From Denitrobacterium sp024691475 (GTDB taxonomy: Bacteria > Actinomycetota > Coriobacteriia > Coriobacteriales > Eggerthellaceae), in the NCBI GenBank assembly GCA_024691475.1, contig JAILNP010000180.1:1-5203 (forward strand): a DNA stretch of 5,203 bases, given 5' to 3'. A model generated the notes under the pieces. The model saw only the letters and a list, made by a program, of their open reading frames with translations, had not been told where the DNA came from and searched no databases. Both the position numbers and the translations under genes were made by a program. Shown in pieces: positions 1 through 4,138 of the stretch (the first letter of the stretch is position 1; every line of letters begins with the position of its first letter).

Positions 1-625
1 TCAGCAGCACCAACGGTACGAAGATATATGCCGATGGCTTCGATTCCATCTGGAATTGGGTTTGCGCGGCTTCGCGTTTTGGCTCGTTGCGCGAAAGGTA
101 CAGGATCAGAAGCGATGCGGTGGGCATGATGGCCAGCAGCGGCGCACCCAGGGCGTCGGGAACGCTTAGAACGGCGAAGAACAGCACGAACGCGAATACG
201 TATGACGCCATGAGGCACCGTGCGACGCGGCCCATGGCCAGCGTGCTCCAGAATTCGCCCCACATGGCTAGCAGCAGGGCATTGCCCAGCGAAAAGCAGA
301 TGACGCTTGCGACGAACACCACGTAGGCGGACGTTCCCGAAAGCAAGCCGGCTGCAACGAGGCCCAGCGAACCGCCCGTGGCGAGAAATGCGCACACGCC
401 ATAGCACGGAATGTTGCCCACCAAGGGCATGATCTTCTTGGGCAGGAAGGCCACGGCAAGATATCCCAACGCGGTGGCCACCATCACGAAGGCGAGGGGT
501 CCCGATCCTTCGGTGTTATGCAGCGGAAGCATGTTCGAGCACATGGCGATCATCCACCATGCCTGCCAGAAGCCAAGTCCGATAAACGTTAGGAGCGATC
601 CATTCGCTCGTGGGCGCGGTGCCAT
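1..625 (-). CDS. Polytopic membrane protein, 5' part; probable N-terminus of a membrane-anchored LuxR-type regulator
   Basis: I translated this frame by hand; it is open from ATG 625 to the left edge (208 complete codons, no stop), so the C-terminus is missing. The start is preceded by GGGAGG, about 5 nt upstream. The protein is very hydrophobic, with probable membrane helices near residues 10-28, 43-61, 71-95, 99-121, 134-155 and 157-177, then a charged loop (SRNEPKREAAQTQ, 178-190) and the beginning of a seventh helix at about 199. Six helices followed by a charged linker resembles the first half of a major-facilitator fold. The opening (LGFWQAWWMIAMCSNMLP, 17-34) resembles, from memory, the 12-helix membrane domains that carry a C-terminal LuxR helix-turn-helix in Eggerthellaceae, which commonly sit next to Tat-exported flavoproteins, as here. 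The DNA-binding domain would lie outside the window, so the LuxR call is inference; a plain transporter is the alternative. Confidence 0.78.
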   Translation of the reverse strand, partial: MAPRPRANGSLLTFIGLGFWQAWWMIAMCSNMLPLHNTEGSGPLAFVMVATALGYLAVAFLPKKIMPLVGNIPCYGVCAFLATGGSLGLVAAGLLSGTSAYVVFVASVICFSLGNALLLAMWGEFWSTLAMGRVARCLMASYVFAFVLFFAVLSVPDALGAPLLAIMPTASLLILYLSRNEPKREAAQTQFQMESKPSAYIFVPLVLL

Positions 626-643
626 ATGTTCCTCCCTTGCGAC

Positions 644-660
644 AGAGATAATCGATCTCT
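644..660. repeat. Inverted repeat AGAGAT-N5-ATCTCT in the leader of the leftward gene
   Basis: Two perfect 6-nt arms are separated by 5 nt, about 20 bp upstream of the membrane-protein start codon and just behind its ribosome binding site. It could be a regulator-binding site or a small leader hairpin in the leftward mRNA. The arms are short enough to arise by chance. Confidence 0.3.
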
Positions 661-700
661 CGCGGGCGTCCCTCCCGTCCGCGCCCTGTCGCGTGGGCAC

Positions 701-706
701 ATTCTA
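701..706 (-). promoter_or_regulatory. Candidate -10 box for the leftward membrane-protein gene
   Basis: Read on the minus strand, bases 706-701 are TAGAAT, five of six matches to TATAAT. Transcription would start near 694, giving a leader of about 70 nt before the ATG at 625. No convincing -35 lies at 17 nt; the nearest TTG-containing hexamer (TTGGAC) is about 21 nt upstream. The call therefore rests on the -10 alone and on the position between divergent genes. Confidence 0.3.
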
Positions 707-746
707 CCCTACGCGCGCGTAAAGAGGGTCCAATTCACGCAATGGC

Positions 747-796
747 CTATGGGCCGAAACGGTTCATTTTTGGAAATGGGCTGCTCTAGCCCATAG
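747..796. repeat. Inverted CTATGGGC ... GCCCATAG pair in the divergent intergenic region
   Basis: CTATGGGC at 747-754 is matched exactly by its reverse complement GCCCATAG at 789-796. A third copy of the core, ATGGGC, lies at 776-781, so the ATGGGC core occurs three times in 50 bp, twice in direct and once in inverted orientation. Spacing and position between two divergent promoters suggest binding sites for a transcription factor, but this is inferred from sequence symmetry only. Confidence 0.4.
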
Positions 797-805
797 TTTT
801 ATATA
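770..805 (+). promoter_or_regulatory. Candidate promoter for the flavoprotein gene
   Basis: The only AT-rich stretch in the region is TTTTATATAT at 797-806, which contains a TATATA -10-like hexamer at 800-805. TTGGAA at 770-775 has four of six matches to TTGACA but is 24 nt from that hexamer; paired instead with CATAGT at 792-797 the spacing is 16 nt. The exact elements are therefore uncertain. Transcription would start around 804-812 and give a leader of about 85-95 nt. Confidence 0.35.
776..794. promoter_or_regulatory. Candidate operator: palindrome ATGGGCT-N5-AGCCCAT
   Basis: This is a perfect 7+7 nt inverted repeat with a 5-nt spacer, centred at 785. It overlaps the -35/spacer region of the likely flavoprotein promoter (AT-rich TATATA at 800-805). 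A dyad of this size is typical of the site for a dimeric helix-turn-helix protein, and the divergently encoded putative LuxR-type regulator is the obvious candidate ligand. Neither the protein nor the direction of regulation can be proved here. Confidence 0.42.
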
Positions 806-827
806 TGCGCCGAACCTATGATTCGAG

Positions 828-850
828 GCGTGCCGCGGGGAGCGGCATGC
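828..850 (+). other. Leader hairpin upstream of the flavoprotein gene
   Basis: GCGTGCCGC (828-836) can pair with GCGGCATGC (842-850) through nine pairs, one a G-U, closing a GGGGA loop. A second possible stem, GCGCAT (849-854) with ATGCGC (868-873), shares bases 849-850, so the two cannot form fully at the same time. They lie 12-35 nt before the ribosome binding site. GC-rich DNA forms such stems readily, so function is unproven. Confidence 0.35.
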
Positions 851-884
851 GCATCGGCGGGAGGCCCATGCGCTTTTCCGACAT

Positions 885-891
885 AGGAGGG
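885..891 (+). promoter_or_regulatory. Strong ribosome binding site of the flavoprotein gene
   Basis: AGGAGGG lies 5 nt before ATG 897, a near-perfect complement to the end of 16S rRNA. It fixes the start of the flavoprotein and implies efficient translation. Confidence 0.85.
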
Positions 892-896
892 AATAT

Positions 897-2537
897 ATGA
901 CGAAGGACATTTCTCGTCGCGGTTTTCTGACCGGCGCGGCGCTTACGGGCGTTGCTGCCGCCGCGGCATCTCTCACGGGATGCGGCAACACGAAGTCGCG
1001 CAGCGAAGAGGCTGCTGCGACGGCGGGTTCCACCACGAGCGGCTACGAGTGGGAAACTGCTCCCGAGCCCATTACCGATATCGCCAAGACGGTTAACACT
1101 GACATCCTGGTTATCGGCGCTGGCATTTCCGGTTGCGCATGCGCTTGCGCCGCAGCCGAAAAGGGCGGTCAGGTAACCGTCGTCGAAAAGACCAGCAACT
1201 GGAATGGCCGTGGTGGCGGTTTCGGCGCCATCAAGTCCCGTTACACCGATCAGCTGGGCATCGTGGTCGACAAGGTCAACGCAAAGCAGCACTGGATCGC
1301 CCAGTGCGCCAGCCGCGCGAACGAAGACCTCATCGTGAAGTTCTTCAACAATTCCGAGGAAGCCAGCAACTGGCTTCTCGACAAGGCCGAGGCAGCTGGC
1401 TGCTCCGTTATGGTTGGCGCATTCTACAGCCATGACGACGTATACGCCGAGCAGCCTGGCTATCACATGGTCATGGCTCCCGAAGGCAGCGGCATGAAGT
1501 CCACGGGCTTCGTGGGCGCCGAACTGCTCTACAACGACGCCGTGAAGGCAGGCGCGGAATTCGTGTTCGACTCTCCGGCCGAGCAGCTCGTCACCGAAAA
1601 CGGCAAGGTCACGGGTGCTATCTGCAAGACCAAGGAAGGCTACGTGCAGTACGTCGCCAAGAAGACCGTTCTGTGCACCGGCGACATCGGCGGCAATCGC
1701 GAGATGTGCGAGGCCTATGCCCCCATCTGCGTTGAGTACGGCTTCCCGCGCTCCCAGTACACCCCGGTGGGCGCGAACACGGGTGACGGCCACAAGATGG
1801 GCATGTGGGCTGGCGCTCAGCTGCAGGATCTGCCCCTGCCCACGATGATGCATCCGCAGGCGTTCTGCTGGTTCCATGGCCCGTTCCTGTTCGTGAACGA
1901 CAATGGCGAGCGCTTCATGTGCGAAGACACCTGGGTACAGGGCAAGTCCCTGGCCATCAACCGTCAGCCCAACGGCGAGGCTTGGTCGATCTTCGACGCC
2001 AACTGGCAGACCGACCTGGTGAACGGTCTTCCCTATGGCGGCGGCATGTTCTGGGATAGCTTCCGCCCCTACGGCAGCGACCTTTCCCTGGCTCCCGCAT
2101 ACTTCGAGACCCAGATCCCCACGTACATCGAGGCTGGTATGGCATATCAGGCTGATACGCTGGAAGAGCTGGCCAAGAAGATCGGCTGCGATGCCAAGAC
2201 GTTCTCCGCTACCGTCGAGCGCTACAACGGCATGTGCGAAGCGGGCGAGGACACCGACTACTACAAGAAGCCGGTCTTCCTCACGCCCGTGAAGCAGGGC
2301 CCCTTCTATGCTCTGAAGGTCGGTCCCGCGCTGCTCACCGTTACGGGCGGTCTGAAGGTCAACAACGACTTCCAGTGCCTGGGCGAAGATGGCGCTCCCA
2401 TCGATGGCCTGTACTGCCTGGGCAACGTGATGGGCGACGTGAACGCCGTTGACTACCCCATCAACGTGGCTGGCAACAACCATGGCCGTTGCATCACCTA
2501 CGGCTACCTGCTGGGTCACGACCTGGCCAAGGCGTAA
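897..2537 (+). CDS. Tat-exported FAD-dependent oxidoreductase, fumarate reductase/3-ketosteroid dehydrogenase-like flavoprotein
   Basis: This 546-residue protein opens with a twin-arginine signal, SRRGFLTG (6-13), a hydrophobic stretch and a lipobox LTGC with Cys29, so it is probably folded with FAD in the cytoplasm, exported by Tat and lipid-anchored outside. A Ser/Thr/Ala-rich linker (about 32-55) leads to the FAD-binding DILVIGAGISG (69-79) with Glu97 ending the second strand, then GRGGGFG (104-110). The C-terminal FAD segment GLYCLGNVMG precedes DYPINVAGNNHGR (519-531). HP (His319) and ERF (338-340) match the superfamily, but compared from memory with Shewanella flavocytochrome c3 the catalytic Arg402 position falls at about Val347, His504 at about Thr481, and the Arg544 segment is replaced by DYPINVAG. 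The Tyr-Pro recalls 3-ketosteroid dehydrogenases. It has no CXXCH haem motif, so electrons must come from another protein. A strong ribosome site supports the start. The substrate is unknown; a probable LuxR-type regulator is divergent. Confidence 0.92.
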   Translation: MTKDISRRGFLTGAALTGVAAAAASLTGCGNTKSRSEEAAATAGSTTSGYEWETAPEPITDIAKTVNTDILVIGAGISGCACACAAAEKGGQVTVVEKTSNWNGRGGGFGAIKSRYTDQLGIVVDKVNAKQHWIAQCASRANEDLIVKFFNNSEEASNWLLDKAEAAGCSVMVGAFYSHDDVYAEQPGYHMVMAPEGSGMKSTGFVGAELLYNDAVKAGAEFVFDSPAEQLVTENGKVTGAICKTKEGYVQYVAKKTVLCTGDIGGNREMCEAYAPICVEYGFPRSQYTPVGANTGDGHKMGMWAGAQLQDLPLPTMMHPQAFCWFHGPFLFVNDNGERFMCEDTWVQGKSLAINRQPNGEAWSIFDANWQTDLVNGLPYGGGMFWDSFRPYGSDLSLAPAYFETQIPTYIEAGMAYQADTLEELAKKIGCDAKTFSATVERYNGMCEAGEDTDYYKKPVFLTPVKQGPFYALKVGPALLTVTGGLKVNNDFQCLGEDGAPIDGLYCLGNVMGDVNAVDYPINVAGNNHGRCITYGYLLGHDLAKA

Positions 2538-2564
2538 GCCGCATCAAATAGTTCTCACCGCGTG

Positions 2565-2576
2565 CCAACGCGTTGG
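2565..2576. repeat. Perfect 12-bp palindrome CCAACGCGTTGG
   Basis: A fully self-complementary 12-mer lies 28 bp after the flavoprotein stop codon and is followed directly by a small GGGG-AAA-CCCC stem (2575-2585) that shares its last two bases. It may be part of the 3' end structure of the flavoprotein mRNA or a protein-binding site; nothing favours one reading. Confidence 0.35.
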
Positions 2577-2591
2577 GGAAACCCCTCCCGT

Positions 2592-2627
2592 GAAAGGGCG
2601 GCATGCATGCTCGCATGTCGCCCTTTC
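2592..2627 (+). terminator. Stem-loop after the flavoprotein gene, probable terminator
   Basis: GAAAGGGCGGCATGC (2592-2606) pairs with GCATGTCGCCCTTTC (2613-2627) over 15 bp with a single G-U, around a 6-nt loop. It is the strongest structure between the flavoprotein and the T-box and separates the two transcription units. There is no clear T-run after it (CATATGG), so it may end transcription inefficiently, need other factors, or act mainly as a 3'-end stabiliser. Confidence 0.6.
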
Positions 2628-2673
2628 CATATGGCGCATATTGCGATGCCCTCTCGTTCTTTTGTGAAAGGGG

Positions 2674-2703
2674 ATGCAACTCGTTCGCGTAATGCGCTAC
2701 ACT
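2674..2703 (+). promoter_or_regulatory. Weak candidate promoter for the T-box-pheST transcript
   Basis: TACACT at 2698-2703 (four of six matches to TATAAT) lies about 20 nt upstream of the first T-box stem and would place the start near 2710. The only -35 at a usual distance is ATGCAA (2674-2679, 18-nt spacer), which has three of six matches. Position supports it more than sequence does. Confidence 0.33.
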
Positions 2704-2810
2704 GCGATGCACAATCGAATACCAAAGGCTATGACGAAGACAGCGCCGCGGTACGTGCGAACGCAGAGAAGGGCCCCTTGGCTGAAAGGGTCCGGCAGCA
2801 TACGCGGTGA

Positions 2811-2813
2811 TTC
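2811..2813 (+). promoter_or_regulatory. Probable T-box specifier codon TTC (Phe)
   Basis: TTC sits on the 3' side of the internal loop between the two stem I helices (CGCGG 2803-2807 and CCTTT 2814-2818), where the specifier codon belongs. It codes phenylalanine, matching the downstream pheS. A TTT at 2816-2818 is also Phe but falls inside the lower helix, so TTC is preferred. Confidence 0.72.
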
Positions 2814-2910
2814 CCTTTACCAGCTGCATGGGTGAACGCGCAAGCAAGTAGGTCGTGCCGGTAGCCCCCGTTATCGGGCATACAAGTGGGTGGGCAGCAT
2901 GTCCGCCAAC

Positions 2911-2945
2911 CAGGGTGGTACCGCGAGAGCCCCTTCTCGTCCTTG
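2911..2945 (+). promoter_or_regulatory. T-box antiterminator
   Basis: CAGGG (2911-2915) pairs with CCTTG (2941-2945), and GCG (2923-2925) pairs with CGT (2938-2940), leaving the seven-base bulge TGGTACC (2916-2922). TGGT in the bulge can pair with a tRNA end ACCA, which fits the A discriminator base of tRNA-Phe. Bases 2938-2944 are also part of the terminator stem, so the two structures exclude each other. Confidence 0.85.
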
Positions 2946-2972
2946 GAAGCAAGGATGGGAAGGGGCTCGTTT
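2927..2972 (+). terminator. T-box regulatory terminator upstream of pheS
   Basis: Bases 2927-2944 (GAGCCCCTTCTCGTCCTT) pair with 2951-2968 (AAGGATGGGAAGGGGCTC) over 18 positions with two G-U pairs and a GGAAGC loop. The following tail is only GTTTC, a weak U-run. The stem ends 8 nt before the pheS ribosome binding site. It should form when tRNA-Phe is charged and so reduce pheST expression. Confidence 0.85.
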
Positions 2973-2989
2973 CGTGAAAGGAGACATGC

Positions 2990-4051
2990 ATGGCAGTCGT
3001 TGATGAACTCGTTGCCCTGCAAGCCGAATCGCTGGCGGCAATCGAAGCTGCTTCCGACACGGCGGCGCTCGAGCAGGTGCGCGTGAGCGTTCTGGGCAAG
3101 CAGGGTAGCCTGACGGGCTATCTGCGTGGCATGGGCCAGGTGCCCAAGGAGCAGCGCGCCGAAGTGGGCAAGACGCTCAATGTCGTGCGCAACGCGGTAG
3201 AAGGCGCCCTGGAGGCGAAGAAGGCAGACCTGAGTCGCGCCGAACTGGAGGCGAAGATGGAAGCGGGCGCCGTGGACATTACGCTTCCCGGTCGTGCGCA
3301 GCAGGTAGGCACGCGTCATCTTATCAGCCGCATTACCGACGAGATCGCCGATATCTTCATGGGCATCGGCTATTCGGTGGCCAGTGGCACCGAAGTCGAG
3401 AGCGACTACTACAACTTCGAGGCGCTCAACACGCCCGCCGACCATCCGGCGCGTGGCATGCAGGATACGTTTTACGTGGTGGACCGTTCCGGCGACACCG
3501 CGGCCGTGCGTGGCGAAAGCGACGTGCTCCTGCGCACGCAGACTAGTGGCGTGCAGGCTCACGTGATGGAGCAGCAGAAGCCGCCCATCTACATCATTGC
3601 TCCCGGCAAGGTGTACCGTCGCGACGTGGCCGACCCCAGCCACCTTCCCCAGTTCAACCAGATTGAGGGCCTGGTAGTCGACAAGGGCATCACCTTTGGC
3701 GACCTGAAGGGCACCATCGATTACTTCTGCAAGCAAATGTTCGGCGAAGACCGCAAGACGCGTCTGCGCCCGCATTACTTCCCCTTCACCGAGCCTTCTG
3801 CGGAAGCCGACGTAAGCTGCGGCATCTGCCATGGCGAGGGCTGCCGTTTCTGCAAGGGCACGGGCTGGGTGGAAGTGCTCGGCTGCGGCATGGTCGACCC
3901 GAATGTATTCGGGTATGCCGACATCGACCCCGAAGTGTATTCCGGCTTCGCTTTCGGTATGGGCGTCGAGCGCATCGCCTGCTTGAAATACAACGTGCCG
4001 GATTTGAGGATGCTGCTGGAAGGCGACATGCGTTTCCTCCGACAATTCTAG
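2990..4051 (+). CDS. pheS: Phenylalanyl-tRNA synthetase, alpha subunit
   Basis: This 353-residue protein is the catalytic subunit of the alpha2-beta2 enzyme that attaches phenylalanine to tRNA-Phe in the cytoplasm; bacterial PheS is normally 330-350 residues. Residues 1-95 form the charged N-terminal helical (coiled-coil) region that contacts tRNA. The class II core follows: GTRHLISRITDEI (107-119), LLRTQTSGVQ (180-189), motif 2 KVYRRDVADPSHLPQFNQIEG (207-227, Arg210 for ATP, Gln224 and Glu226 for substrate), FPFTEPSAE (264-272) and motif 3 GFAFGMGVER (319-328, with the specificity Ala321). A four-Cys knuckle, C277-x2-C280-x4-C285-x2-C288, is inserted before GWVEVLGCGMVDP, as in Bacillus-type PheS, and may bind zinc. 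Asp303 replaces the usual His of GMVHP. The start at 2990 has AAAGGAG 6 nt upstream; an ATG at 2986 is out of frame. It is first gene after the Phe T-box and is followed by pheT. Confidence 0.98.
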   Translation: MAVVDELVALQAESLAAIEAASDTAALEQVRVSVLGKQGSLTGYLRGMGQVPKEQRAEVGKTLNVVRNAVEGALEAKKADLSRAELEAKMEAGAVDITLPGRAQQVGTRHLISRITDEIADIFMGIGYSVASGTEVESDYYNFEALNTPADHPARGMQDTFYVVDRSGDTAAVRGESDVLLRTQTSGVQAHVMEQQKPPIYIIAPGKVYRRDVADPSHLPQFNQIEGLVVDKGITFGDLKGTIDYFCKQMFGEDRKTRLRPHYFPFTEPSAEADVSCGICHGEGCRFCKGTGWVEVLGCGMVDPNVFGYADIDPEVYSGFAFGMGVERIACLKYNVPDLRMLLEGDMRFLRQF

Positions 4052-4056
4052 CGGCA

Positions 4057-4092
4057 CGAGAGGCGCTCCGGGCTACGGTCGCTGCGCCCTCG
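4057..4092 (+). other. Stem-loop in the pheS-pheT gap
   Basis: CGAG-A-GGCGC (4057-4066) pairs with GCGCCCTCG (4084-4092), nine pairs with one bulged A; the loop can fold further as CCG (4068-4070) with CGG (4076-4078). It starts 6 nt after the pheS stop. No T-run follows, so it is unlikely to be a strong terminator; it may stabilise the pheS 3' end, be a processing site or tune pheT expression. Confidence 0.45.
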
Positions 4093-4097
4093 CTCCT

Positions 4098-4119
4098 AAG
4101 CAAGTAAACGTGATTGCTT
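4098..4119 (+). repeat. Inverted repeat AAGCAA-N10-TTGCTT before pheT
   Basis: Two perfect 6-nt arms flank a 10-nt spacer and end 5 nt before the pheT ribosome binding site AAAGGAAG (4125-4132). It is an AT-richer patch between two GC-rich coding regions. It could be a weak mRNA hairpin near the translation start or a chance repeat. Confidence 0.3.
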
Positions 4120-4138
4120 CTGGTAAAGGAAGATGCAC

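Larger units (their letters stand above)
2724..2972 (+). promoter_or_regulatory. T-box riboswitch, tRNA-Phe responsive, controlling pheST
   Basis: The region contains the diagnostic T-box sequence AGGGTGGTACCGCG (2912-2925) followed by a terminator hairpin and pheS. Stem I can be drawn: AAAGG (2724-2728) pairs with CCTTT (2814-2818) as the lower helix; CCGCG-G-TA (2746-2753) pairs with TACGCGG (2801-2807) with one bulged G; an apical hairpin GGGCCCCTT (2771-2779) pairs with AAAGGGTCC (2785-2793), with one C-A mismatch and one G-U pair. The upper part of stem III is CCCG-TTAT-CGGG (2867-2878), carrying the CCGTTATC seen in many T-boxes, followed by AAGTG (2884-2888). In this family uncharged tRNA reads the specifier codon with its anticodon and stabilises the antiterminator with its NCCA end. 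The stem assignments are by eye; the T-box call itself is firm. Confidence 0.93.

Noticed and set aside
87..722. Plus-strand open frames at 87-326 and 411-722
   Set aside because: They lie opposite the membrane-protein frame, which has continuous hydrophobic helices and a good ribosome site; the plus-strand products are Arg/Ser/Ala-rich without motifs.
816..2519. 567-codon open frame on the minus strand opposite the flavoprotein
   Set aside because: It is exactly antisense to a gene with clear Tat, FAD and family motifs. Its translation is a low-complexity run of His/Val/Ala/Gly with no recognisable motif, as expected from the complement of a G/C-ending codon set.
2562..2810. 82-codon plus-strand open frame between the flavoprotein and pheS
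   Set aside because: It runs through the terminator-like stem and stem I of the T-box and lacks a clear ribosome site, so it is not considered a gene.
2494..3099. 201-codon minus-strand open frame in the intergenic region
   Set aside because: It overlaps the flavoprotein end, the terminator-like hairpin, the T-box and the pheS start, and its product looks like translated non-coding RNA sequence.
2729..4057. 442-codon minus-strand open frame across the T-box and pheS
   Set aside because: It crosses the T-box and mirrors pheS codon bias; there is no family motif and no plausible ribosome site.
2842..4106. Shared 9-mer AAGCAAGTA at 2842-2850 and 4098-4106
   Set aside because: The copies are short, with different flanks, one inside the T-box and one in the pheS-pheT gap; chance is the simplest reading.
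4133..4138. Alternative in-frame pheT start ATG at 4133
   Set aside because: It would leave only 2-3 nt between the ribosome site and the start codon; ATG 4139 gives normal spacing and the family-typical MKVSLKWL opening.
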